Shown: positions 37,685-46,282 of the stretch, one piece after another
How positions within the stretch are numbered: the stretch's first letter is position 1
Layout of the letters: each line of letters opens with the position of its first letter
From: Escarpia spicata
Taxonomy: Eukaryota; Annelida; Polychaeta; Sabellida; Siboglinidae
Reading direction: 5' to 3'
NCBI GenBank assembly: GCA_963995525.1
Contig: OZ023217.1
Span: 25,161,425-25,225,424 of the forward strand
Length of the DNA stretch: 64,000 bases
Position numbers and translations under genes: made by a program
Notes under the pieces: model-generated
Told to the model about the DNA's origin: nothing
Seen by the model: only the letters and a program-made list of their open reading frames with translations
Databases searched by the model: none

Positions 37685-40600
37685 TTAGACGAGTATCGGG
37701 GCCGTGGTGACGCCGTCGTCGACCACGCGGCGTTTAGCGTAGAAGTAGCTCAACGCCGCGCGCTCTTGAACGTACGTCAACACGGACGAGTCTTTCACCT
37801 GGAAGCCGCGGTTCCAGCCGACGCCGCTGCGTCGGTCGCGCAGTACGGCGAGGAAAGTGTTCTCGTCGATGTCGGCGTTCTAACGTTTGCTCAGGCCCTT
37901 CGTGCTGTACTTCGCGCCGTCGTCGCCGCCGAAGCAGTAGTACGTTTTACTGCACAGCGCCACGATTCCGTCGCCGCGCCACTCTTCTTTGAAGAGACCC
38001 GGCGTTCGACGATCGAACAGACATCGGCGCGCGCAGCAGTCACCCCCACCCTCCCACGCCAGTCCGGCGACGCGGCATCGTACGTACGCGTCCACGTGCG
38101 CATCGCAGCATCCGGCCGGAAACCAGAGCGAACGATTCCGGAAGTAGTGTTCGCGCAGCGCTTCCGGTACGAGCGCGTCGATGTCGTGGCCCGCTAGGGC
38201 GATGTACGCCGAGTCGGTGTCCATTGCGCAGTACTGGAAGAGCGGACGGGGAATGTAGGCGTCGACGAAATCGTAGTAGAACTCCAGCATTCTCAATTTC
38301 GCGTATTGATACACGAAATAGCCGATTTGGATAGGCAGGCCGTAGACGACGGTGCGCTTATTCAGCGCCACCTCGTACAGTTCGTCGTCGACGATGACGT
38401 CGAGTTGCCGGAAGCGCCGATTGTTGACGAGTTGCGAGGCACCGATCGGCGTGGCGTACTTGATATCCCGGTGCCGATCGACGCGCGTAACCGTCTTCCC
38501 GTACGAACTGTTGCCGAGTAGTTTAAAGGTGTCGGCGATGATCGCTTTGTCGGGGTCGACGTCGCCCTCGCGTCGCGCCGTCGACACCGTATCGCCGAAG
38601 CGGCGAAAGCACGCGATCGGCGTGTACTCGATCACCTGGTAGATGCGCGCGACGACGAGCCCGTGCTCCAGATACCAGCGTAGGAGGGGCGTGGCGAGCA
38701 CGATCGCCGTGCCGAAGTAGCTACCGACGAGCGTCCGTTGAGGTCGGGTGAGTAGGTCGTGCGACTCGGCGTAGCGGCGCATGAACGGGCTGAGATCGTC
38801 GCACGTGATATCGACGTTCTTGAACACGGGCTGCATTTCGGCGAACTTGGCGCGCAGCGCTTCCGGCACGGCGATATCGCACTGCACGAGGCCGAACAGA
38901 GAGCCGTCGCGTACACCCTCCAGTATCGTCGAGCGCGTACACTGCCGCCCCGATGGTTCCCATCGTGACGCGTCGGGCACCGCGGGGGGTCGCACGGCTC
39001 GCCACTGGCACTCCCACATTTCGACGACGACGTCGACGTGGCGGCGTAGGTAGGCCGTCACGGCGATCGTCTCGGCGTACAGCGTCGTCATCGGTCGACC
39101 GTTGACGGCGTTCGTCGTCACGTGCGTCTGGCACGTCGGGCAGCCGTGGAAGTAGCAGCAGTGAAATTGATACGCCGTTCGCGTGGCGGCGCACCAACCG
39201 TCGACTCGGTACTTGCCGACGCGCCTCTCGCGTCCGTTCAACTGGTGCCGTATACGCGTGTCGGTCCGTTCCGCCTCGTACGTCAACCACTCCGCTCGAA
39301 AGCCGTTCTCGGCGCGTCGGCGCGTGTACCAACCCGTCGGCATCTCCCGCATCATCGCCGATAGATAGAGGCCGTTAGCGTCATAGCCTACTATCGAACG
39401 ACACGGGTTGCCGCCGACGCCTCGAATCGACGTCACGCCGGCCTCGTGATGACGCGCGAAGATGATCGATGGACCGCCGACGATCTGCTACTGCAGTAGG
39501 CGGTGCAGGTCTTTGTTCGGTTCGTTGAACAGGGAGAAATGGATTGACAGCGGCAGGTCGTTGAATAGGTACAACAACGTCAATCCCGGTACGCTGATGG
39601 CGTCCTTGAACAATCGATGCGCTGACGGCGATAGAAGGCGAACTGCCGCTCGAGGGCCTCGAGAAACGGCGCCACATCTCGGTTATTATACCAGATTAGA
39701 AAATCGCGCATCGTCGTCATGCGTTCGTCACGCCACGCCGTCGCACAAATTTCGTACGCCTCCGCGGAGATTCCCTCGCGTTTCAGGTGGCTGTAGAAAG
39801 TTTCGCGCGGCGGCAGGACGGTCTCGTCCAGGCGCGTCAACGCGTCGATATACTCGTACGGAAAGTACCCCTTCGTCGCCGCGCAGCCGTACGCTTTCAG
39901 ATAGCGCTCGTAGCTGACACCGGGCGCGAGGTAATTAGTTATGTCGAGGAATTTCACCTTGCAGGTGGAGGCCGATGCACCGGAAGAGGCATAGACGATC
40001 GTCGTAGGGCGTGCCCCGATGATCGTTCGTCAACGTCGCTAAGTGCTTGTTGTTGCGCACGTAGGCGGGGAGCGCGGTGCCAACGCACCCGATAGGATGG
40101 CTTAGGATGGCGTTCACGAAGTAGGTGGCGTTTGTTACGAGCTCGACCACCCACCCCGAGTCGGGACGCTGCGCGATGACGTACTGTAGTACGTCGGTCG
40201 TGCGCACGACGTCGAGGAAGCGTTCGAAGGAACGGCTATCGATAACGAGGGCGGGGTTTCGAGGAGACGACCGCAGCAGTTACAGGACGAATGAAAATAG
40301 CGGTAACGTCCCGACACCTTGTGGCGTAATACGAAACCATAGCTCACGTTAATTTTAAACGCGTTCTTTTGTTCGCGAAACATAACCCTCAGACGCGGTT
40401 CGAGCACCCGCGTACTCGTACAGGCGATCATTCGATAGTTGTAGCGGGACTGTACGGTACCGCGCGCTATCGACGTCTCTATGCTACGTCGATGTTCGTC
40501 CACGACGCGCTGTAGAGCGTCGTTGTCGACCGGTGCATTGGGACCATCGGGAGGTGGCGACACCTCCCGACCGCACGTATCCCTCATGTGTCGTAGCATA

Positions 40601-40770
40601 ACGGCGCGCGTACTGTACGTTACGCCGCATTTCGGACACTCTCGTCTTTTTACGCATAGCGCGCTATCCCCGCATCGTTTCGAACTCTTCGCGTGTCTCT
40701 CTAACATCGATTGTTGCGCGAAATAAGTACCGCATTTCGGACATTGCCATCTAGTAGGAGTCGGCGGCAT
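37685..40770 (-). pseudogene. Protein-primed DNA polymerase B, multiply disrupted
   Basis: Polinton family-B polymerase, the replication enzyme. From ATG 40,770: two zinc-finger-like CPKCG motifs, the terminal-protein-side region (AFKINVSYGFVLRHK), then ATYFVNAILSHPIG and DDRLCLFRCIGLH. At about 39,957 it jumps to KFLDITNYLAPG, so several hundred residues including most of the exonuclease domain are missing. Then TAWRDERMTTMRDFLIWY, the IVGGPSII block, motif A (VGYDANGLYLSAM), motif B (KLLGNSSYGKT), motif C (MDTDSAYIAL) and the C-terminal GLFKEEWRGDGIV. Breaks: frameshift near 40,250; deletion junction near 39,957; frameshift near 39,612; amber stops at 39,488-39,490 and 37,880-37,882. Homology continues past the last stop to 37,685. 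Palm residues are intact, but the gene cannot yield a full enzyme. Confidence 0.9.
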
Positions 40771-40849
40771 ACTTTTGGCTGCTACTTTTTCGAGCACCAC
40801 TTTTATAACAGGGTGCTGTGGTGGTGTATGTTGTACGGACATGTGACGT

Positions 40850-40936
40850 GTGGACATGCGCAGTAGTGCGTTAAGTAACGTGGGGTGGTGTTGTACGGAC
40901 ATGCGCAGTAGTGCGTTAAGTATCGTGGGGTGGTGG
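40850..40936 (-). promoter_or_regulatory. Duplicated upstream element of polymerase B
   Basis: GGACATGCGCAGTAGTGCGT followed by TAAG and a GTGGGGTGGTG tail occurs twice (40,852 and 40,897, 45 bases apart), 80-165 bases upstream of the chosen polymerase start. The core ATGCGCA and GCGTTAAGT words, reverse complemented, recur in the divergent promoter at 43.0-43.6 kb, which suggests shared control of right-arm genes. Confidence 0.5.
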
Positions 40937-41118
40937 GTCGATGTTGTGGTGTGGTGTTTTGTTAAGTAACTCGGAAACGGAACGTACATTTTCAACGTTT
41001 TATTAAGCGTATACCGTACAAGGTTTTCTTCTTCTATTAGCAGCGAAAGCGCATTTTTTATTCAAACAAGCGCTTTTAAATAAATCGACAAAGCAACTAG
41101 CAGTAATGTTCACGCGGC

Positions 41119-41727
41119 TTAGACGCCGCTTCGGCACTGGACGTACACGTGAACGGCCGATTCTAGTAGAGCTTTGTTGACGAAATCGCGCCAGTCCGTG
41201 CCTAGCAGCCAGTCCGACACGAACTGGACCAGATAGAGTTCCCCCGCACGTCCCGGCTGCTGACCGGTCGCCTTAACGTGCAGTAGACGCACGAGACGCG
41301 TGAAGGTCGGTATCAACGATTGATGTAGACACGTCTCCAACACGGCGTTGAAGTGTCGCGTGACGAGGTCAGACGCGTTGTCGTAGCACTGCGTGTACAC
41401 ACGAGTCGGCCGACCCGCACGATAGCCGACCATATGTACGTAGGGGCATCCTTCATTGACCTCGCACGCGCCGCATCGTTCGCGCGCCTTCTGCAGAATC
41501 GCCTCACCGAGTTGCTCGGCGAAGAAGGCCATCGCATGCCGCTCATAGCGGCCGGCCAACTGACCCCGACCCGACGCGATGACTTGACGTTGTTGTATTA
41601 GCATCACTTCCGGCGGTGTTGGCGACGGCGCGTGCTGTATGTCGTCGTACGTCGGCGGTTCGATGTGCGGTACGCCAAGCGCCTCCTCGATGATAACGTC
41701 CAACTCGTTATGGCTACGCACGCACCC
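41119..41727 (-). CDS. CxxC protein of unknown function, last exon
   Basis: About 200 codons open from the acceptor-like site at 41,728 (TTTTATGCTGTAG) to the stop at 41,119. There is no ATG near the front: the first one is at about residue 40, inside the conserved-looking part, so the gene is probably spliced to an upstream exon. It contains acidic helices at the start (ELDVIIEEALGVP), a PPTYDD motif (a late-domain-like PPxY), CGACEVNEGC (about 83-92), and a hydrophobic C-terminal half (TRLVRLLHV ... LYLVQFVSDWLLGTDWRDFV). Similar CxxC proteins occur in animal Polintons, but I cannot give a function. A minus-strand AATAAA lies at about 40,999-41,004. Confidence 0.5.
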   Translation of the reverse strand, partial: GCVRSHNELDVIIEEALGVPHIEPPTYDDIQHAPSPTPPEVMLIQQRQVIASGRGQLAGRYERHAMAFFAEQLGEAILQKARERCGACEVNEGCPYVHMVGYRAGRPTRVYTQCYDNASDLVTRHFNAVLETCLHQSLIPTFTRLVRLLHVKATGQQPGRAGELYLVQFVSDWLLGTDWRDFVNKALLESAVHVYVQCRSGV

Positions 41728-42175
41728 CTACAGCATAAAACATGTCTTACTAAGCTTCACTGTCAAAACACGCATTATAATTAGGCCGCCTTCGCATACA
41801 GTTTTGCACGCACCGCATAGTTCAGTAGCAGTCTCTCAGCTACCTCAGCGTCACGTTCACGACGTTCCGCCCTCTACAAATACACAGATGATTAGTCCGC
41901 CGCCCTTTTTTTTAGCAACACGACCCAGAAGCACAGCGTCTATCGTTTCACTATGCGCCATTTCCCGGTCCAGCAGCGTTTGTACGAACGCGGCAACCTC
42001 CGCGTACCCTCTCGTTGTTCGCTAACATGTCCAGCAGCACGCGCCGGACCTCCTACAGAAGAAAATTGTCATGTTTAAAGTTTGCCGCCACTTCGTAAGC
42101 TGAGCACCATGCCATTATATAATTTTCGACTATCTCGGCACTCGTCGGTTTACGATACCAACAGTGGGCACTCCT
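41728..42175 (-). other. Cluster of small exon candidates upstream of the CxxC gene
   Basis: Minus-strand acceptor-like sequences end at 42,174 (TTCTTGTGTTTAG), 42,053 (TTTTCTTCTGTAG), 41,874 (GTGTATTTGTAG) and 41,728 (TTTTATGCTGTAG). Possible short exons are 42,052-42,008 (EVRRVLLDMLANNER, before GTACGC) and 41,873-41,844 (RAERRERDAE, before GTAGCT); both are in phase 0 and both keep the frame into the CxxC exon. Longer readings of the same stretch are also open. Four acceptors in 450 bases suggests a spliced, perhaps alternatively spliced, leader. Confidence 0.4.
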
Positions 42176-42193
42176 AAACACAAGAAAAACACA

Positions 42194-42904
42194 TTAGTCG
42201 TCGTCGTCGTCGTATCTCTTCAGCGTACGCACCGTATAAGAAGGCTCGCCTTGCCACGTCGTCTTACGCACACTGAGCTCCACTCTCGTGCCTGTTAATT
42301 CAAGCACAGTATCACGCAGTTCCTCCTCACTTAATTCCTCCAAGTAGTCGGCCCTGTACTCAACTAGTTTAGCCAATTGCGTGTCAAACAGCGTTAGCCA
42401 AAGCTCATCTTCGTCAGCCTCGCCATCTCGAACCATAACGCGCAACGCAAAGAAATTCTTCCCCTCCCCCTGCTCACCGTGGGTTCGACATATCATAAGG
42501 TCGTCCTTGACTTGCCGAAACAACTTGCGCCGGCACCGGGCACATCCCCTGTACGTGCACTTGTCTTTATAAGACACCGCTTCAATACGAACTGGCGTCT
42601 GAAGCTTATAGACGCCACTCTCAACGCACGCCAGTTCCCTCACACTCACCAATGTAGCGCGCGTCGACGCCTCAGTGCTGCATTCTCGATCGAGCGATGC
42701 ACTCCGCACAGCTGGCTGCTCCAAAGACCCTTCGTCGGCGCCTCGCTTACGCCCTATTGACGGGACGAGAAGCACCACGGGACGCTTAGCAGCTGCTGCT
42801 CCGGCTGACGTCGATGCCTGCTGCTGGCCGCCTCCAGTCACCGCCTTGGACGCCTGTTTGCGTGGCGTCTTAGCCTTTTTCATTTCGGTTGTAGCGTTGG
42901 CCAT
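42194..42904 (-). CDS. RPA70-C-like single-strand DNA-binding protein
   Basis: 236 residues, intact. The N-terminal third is basic and low-complexity (Lys clusters at 9-20 and 52-54, likely nuclear import signals). Residues about 104-230 look like the C-terminal OB fold of replication protein A large subunit: a zinc-ribbon-type Cys121-x2-Cys124-x14-Cys139-x2-His142 in YRGCARCRRKL and MICRTHGE, then strands FFALRVMVRDGEADEDELWL and TLFDTQLAKLV, and helices before a final strand (PSYTVRTLKRY). The tail is five Asp, as acidic tips occur on other SSB proteins. A viral SSB would fit strand-displacement replication by polymerase B. It is divergently arranged to the spliced gene at 43,626. Assignment by pattern; no search done. 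Confidence 0.6.
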   Translation of the reverse strand: MANATTEMKKAKTPRKQASKAVTGGGQQQASTSAGAAAAKRPVVLLVPSIGRKRGADEGSLEQPAVRSASLDRECSTEASTRATLVSVRELACVESGVYKLQTPVRIEAVSYKDKCTYRGCARCRRKLFRQVKDDLMICRTHGEQGEGKNFFALRVMVRDGEADEDELWLTLFDTQLAKLVEYRADYLEELSEEELRDTVLELTGTRVELSVRKTTWQGEPSYTVRTLKRYDDDDD

Positions 42905-43625
42905 GGCTGGGGAGAACGTCTGTTGCAGCTGTAAAAGTCAGACCCCTTGCGTTATACACTAATAGCAATTTTTCATTCCCTTTATACCCTCACAGCACAT
43001 AGCGCATGCGCACTTACGGATAACGCCCTAGTCTACGGTTCTATTACAACATTACGCGCATGCGTTCTAACGCATAACTGCCTAGTATCCGATGTCTTTT
43101 GCTTTCGGAAAAAAATGAACGGTCATGTAGTGCGTTCGTTGACAAACGTTTATTTACAGCCAATTTTAATAAAATAATAACACTACACAATTCCCTACTC
43201 CCCACTGATCCTACACAACGCTTAAATTCATGTTTTAGTAGTTCGTGTATTGTTTTTGAAAAGGCATTGTTCTAGCTTCGCATTCCATTCGCGATAAGCT
43301 ATCGCCCCATTAGCGTCACGCGCGCCGCAGCTGGTTTGCGTCACCATTCGGTTTCTAGTTATGGCCAGGAAAAAAATCTGCGTTCACTTTAGTACATTCG
43401 TTGTCAAATGTGACTTTCACATCGAATTTCTCTATTATTAATACTCCACAATATGCCTGAACCCTAACTAAGCGTATACAACGCTTCATTTTATGCATTT
43501 AAACGTTCGTTTATTGTTATTTCGATCTCTTTTGCCTTCGATGTTTTACGTCACTTTCGCGCATGCGCACTTAACGCATAACTGACTTTAGGAAATAATG
43601 CAACGGTCTTTGCTCATTTTCAATC
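42905..43625. promoter_or_regulatory. Divergent promoter with repeated NRF1-like sites
   Basis: Between two genes reading away from each other. GCGCATGCGCACTTACGGAT (43,002), CGCGCATGCGTTCTAACGCA (43,055) and CGCGCATGCGCACTTAACGC (43,559) are copies of one module, a GCGCATGCGC-type palindrome followed by TTAACGCATAACTG. The palindrome fits the known NRF1 consensus of CpG-type animal promoters. A TTTTACAG acceptor at 42,937-42,944 (minus) may mark a 5' UTR intron of the RPA-like gene. The middle (43,180-43,520) is AT-richer and shows nothing clear. Confidence 0.55.
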
Positions 43626-44474
43626 ATGGCTGCTTCCTTGACGCCTGCTACGCAAGAGGCTGCCGCCGCGAACGAACAGCGGTACGTTGTATTTTTCTTT
43701 ATTTTCTTATTATTTAGTACAGCGGTAAGTTTTCGTTCTTCATTAATTTACTTTTATGACTTATTATTTAGTACAGCGTTAATTATCCTATCTGTAATTC
43801 TTTATATTCTTTAATTATTTATATCTGTAATTCTTTATTACTTACTTTTTTTTTATATTTAGTACAGCTGTAAGTTTTCATTCTTTATTAATTACTTTTA
43901 TAACTTATTATTTAATTACTTGTTATATATTTAGTACAGCTGTAAGTTTTCATTCTTTATTAATTACTTTTATAACTTATTATTTAGTACATTATCCTAT
44001 CTGTAATTCTTTATATAATTACTTTTATATTAACGTTAATTATCTGTAATTACTTTTTTCCATATTCTTTTATTTTTTTTTTTATTGAGACGGTCCTCAT
44101 TAGTCACATGCGTTATTCACAGAATCCACCTGCCGCGACGTAGTCCGACTATCATACTGCCGACACGGGGAAACGCCAACGATACGCCTGTCTGTCGCGT
44201 CCCCGCCGTACCACGCACACCTCCCGTCGACTTCCGGAGATCAGACGATGACCCAGCCGGCTTCCCGGGATGGACAGACGACGAATTCCTCTCCACCACC
44301 TCCCCGTTCATCGCCGACAGGGATTCGGATGATGATGATGATGATTACGCCGACGGTCTCATCTCGTCATTTACCGTACGAGGGGCCGATGGTTTATGGT
44401 ATACGCCTGTCCCCGCTAACGAAGAATACGAGCGACGCGGCTTTAACTTACCATTAGTGCCATCCGGTCGCTAG
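43626..44474 (+). CDS. Spliced acidic protein of unknown function
   Basis: Two exons: 43,626-43,681 (MAASLTPATQEAAAANEQ, ending CG before GTACGT) and 44,123-44,474 (after TTATTCACAG). Joined, they make 135 residues plus stop, with the split codon giving Arg. Exon 2 codes RIHLPRRSPTIIL, a Pro/Arg region, FRRSDDDPAGFPGWTDDEF, a run of six Asp, and a C-terminal GLWYTPVPANEEYERRGF. No domain is recognised. Intron, AATAAA at 44,597-44,602 and the NRF1-like promoter make this a host-style transcription unit within the Polinton. Open reading of exon 2 alone would need the ATG at 44,085 or 44,109. Confidence 0.55.
43712..44000 (+). repeat. Intron repeats copying an exon-intron boundary
   Basis: TATTTAGTACAGCGGTAAGT at 43,711 is followed by related words at about 43,766, 43,857, 43,929 and 43,981, each in a 60-75 bp AT-rich unit (TTCTTTATTAATTACTTTTA). 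Each of the clearer copies holds an acceptor-like TTTAGTACAG directly followed by a donor-like GTAAGT, resembling the true exon 1 end (ACAGCGGTACGT). Confidence 0.6.
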
Positions 44475-44596
44475 ACGTTATTGCAACGTCAGTTTGACGA
44501 GGACCATTCACGAACAGCTCGGCTACCACACCTGAGCCGGGCAAACATTACGCAGGCCCGCCCCGCCTGGATCACGCCGCCACCGTGAATTTTATT

Positions 44597-44602
44597 AATA
44601 AA
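44597..44602 (+). terminator. Polyadenylation signal of the spliced gene
   Basis: AATAAA 123 bases after the stop codon at 44,474, in an otherwise GC-rich stretch. Confidence 0.6.
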
Positions 44603-44856
44603 ACATAACTTACACCATTTTGCGTTCATTCGTCTATCTATCGCCTATAAGCAGCCTGCCTTACCGCGCCGCTGAGTACAGGTTTTAAATGCTAAACGCA
44701 TGCATGCGCCTCGTTTCGTTTTGAAAGTGCCGGCTGTATAAAAACATACCATCATTTTGCGTCCATTCGTCTATCCACCGCATAAACATCCTGCCTTAAC
44801 AGGCCGGCCGCTGAGTATAGCTTTTAAATGCTAAACGCATGCATGGGATTCGTTTT
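44601..44856 (+). repeat. Direct repeat of about 118 bp in right arm
   Basis: 44,601-44,720 and 44,741-44,856 share CATTTTGCGTYCATTCGTCT, CATCCTGCCTTA-like, GCCGCTGAGTA, and TTTTAAATGCTAAACGCATG blocks in order. Non-coding. The ACGCATGCATG word may be another regulatory palindrome. From 44,860 to 45,080 nothing else is recognised. Confidence 0.75.
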
Positions 44857-45082
44857 AATAACGCCAGCCAGCTGAAATCAACGCCGTTACAGAGCCGGCT
44901 AGCCGCAAGGTTATATTTATAAACTAGGCCGTCGGATCATAGGTCACGGCTGCTGCGAGCGCGCACCGCTGCTGTTGCTGTTGGTACAGCGGGGTTATTT
45001 TCACACAATGGGTTTAGAGCGCAGCGCCGCTATAACCGTTGTGGTTATATACAGGCTTATATATATAGATATATATATATAT

Positions 45083-45140
45083 AATTAATTAATTAATTAA
45101 TTAATTAATTGTTAATTAATTAATTAATTAATTAATTATA
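45083..45140. repeat. TTAA/TAAT microsatellite next to right TIR
   Basis: A run of ATATATAT followed by about 13 AATT units directly borders the inner end of the right inverted repeat at 45,142. It replaces the sequence found in the left arm, so the two arms diverge exactly here. Confidence 0.9.
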
Positions 45141-45141
45141 A

Positions 45142-45396
45142 TAGGTCCTACGTTGACCGCTAGGGCTAAAATAGTCACTGGGATGATCGTTAGGGGGCGC
45201 CTCAAGGTCATCAATCAAAAGTGACAGGCCATCAATCACGTTTTTTATAAGTATGTTCCCGATTTCTCTCAGGTTACACAAAACCCTTTGATCTTTTTTT
45301 ATAAGTATGTTCCCGAAAACGATTAGCGCGTTTTTTATGCATAGGACGAGGTCTGAAAAGGGGCGGGGCGTGCCTGTGTGTATCCTATATACTACT
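45142..45396 (-). repeat. Polinton right terminal inverted repeat
   Basis: 255 bp, reverse complement of 28,639-28,892 with one base less in an A run and a 2-base insertion; otherwise identical by eye. Ends in CCTATATACTACT before the duplicated AACGTT. Confidence 0.92.
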
Positions 45397-45402
45397 AACG
45401 TT
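45397..45402. repeat. Polinton target site duplication, right
   Basis: AACGTT, identical to 28,633-28,638. Removing the element and one copy restores a continuous host sequence reading ATGTC, AACGTT, TTACTTCC. Confidence 0.9.
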
Positions 45403-46140
45403 TTACTTCCATCATATCCCTTAATGATCTGTAACTATGATTCACCAAAAAACATTTGATTAATAATTATACCTACAAGATTGTTTGATTTCTGCCGATC
45501 AGAAACTGTTTCTTCCCAGTAGAAACGGCAACAAGAGGAAATATATGCCATTGATAGACAAATGTGTTCTTTTTATAGAAAACGTCAGTTTGTTTCTGTA
45601 CCTGTCTACATATGATAACGATTTGTCTGCCCTGCTCACAATAAACAAGAAACGTCACATGAATGACAAAAGGAAGATCACTGCCACTTAACTTGTGGAT
45701 TCTTATTATAAAACTGCTCTGCTACTGCTTGGTGGACAGTTAATTAGTGGCTCAAGTTCAAATACATCAGGACGTTTATAACACCTGCGTGGTAGTTTAG
45801 GCTCAGTAGTGTGCTGGCAGCCATTAAACTTGTAGGCTTGTGCAAAAATGATAGTAAGTTGGCAGAAGAACTAACTTCAAAGCACCATTGCATCCATTTA
45901 GCCAGGCAGCAGTCACACTGTCCCAGTGTCTGCTGCTAGATGATGTAATAACACAAAGTCGTTAGGCCTAGTTGTAGGCTATTAATCAACATAAAAGTTC
46001 AACGCATTCTCAAAGTGCAACTGCACTGAGCTGAACAATAATATCATGGTAGAGCAGCTAAACTGCAGTACAGTCAAATTCACTAATACATCTGCAGAAC
46101 TGCCAAACGCATAAACAAATTAAATAACATTACTCTGTCA
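45403..46140. other. Host DNA between Polinton and Gypsy remnant
   Basis: No gene supported. Contains copy 2 of dispersed repeat family A. If the polypurine tract at 46,141-46,150 is genuine, the part next to it may be a decayed LTR of the retrotransposon (starting TGACAG on the minus strand), but no second LTR copy is in the window. Confidence 0.4.
45713..45862 (+). repeat. Dispersed repeat family A, copy 2
   Basis: Blocks CTACTGCTTGGTGGACAGTT, GGCTCAAGTTCAAATACA, GTAGTTTAGGCTCAGTAGTG, and GCAGCCATTAAAC in the same order as in copies at 4793 and 61,190. Confidence 0.6.
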
Positions 46141-46282
46141 TTCTCCCCTTGCTAGAAAAACAGTCATTATTAGTCCACTAAAGGTCCAGGCGTACAGGGG
46201 TTCGACGAACACGTTCAGAGCGTCGAAGCTGATGGTCGCCTTCTCCCTCAGGATGTTCAACAGGAATTTCAATGGACACGGG

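Larger units (their letters stand above)
28639..45396. mobile_element. Polinton/Maverick element (16,758 bp)
   Basis: The element begins AGTAGTATATAGG and ends with its inverted complement CCTATATACTACT, giving the AG...CT termini, long inverted repeats and 6 bp target duplication that define Polintons. It carries four Polinton hallmark genes: packaging ATPase, retroviral-like integrase, adenain-like protease and protein-primed polymerase B, plus pX-like and other accessory genes. It is GC- and CpG-rich compared with its surroundings. About 4 kb of it is a later LINE insertion, so the original was about 13 kb. No capsid genes are visible, polymerase and integrase are broken, and the protease lacks its histidine, so this copy cannot be autonomous. 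Such elements are endogenous relatives of adintoviruses. Confidence 0.95.

Noticed and set aside
38632..40352. Many plus-strand ORFs rich in Arg, Ser and Ala opposite the polymerase
   Set aside because: Shadows of a GC-rich coding strand; the minus-strand frames carry the polymerase motifs.
40771..40995. N-terminal extension of polymerase B to the ATG at 40,995
   Set aside because: The extension translates the duplicated promoter-like repeat (ILNALLRMS units) and has no conserved residues; the ATG at 40,770 directly precedes the zinc-finger region.
45060..45141. Replication origin or centromere-like AT tract
   Set aside because: Simple AATT microsatellite; nothing else points to an origin.
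28633..45402. Exogenous virus or contamination
   Set aside because: Exact target duplication in host sequence on both sides shows an integrated element.
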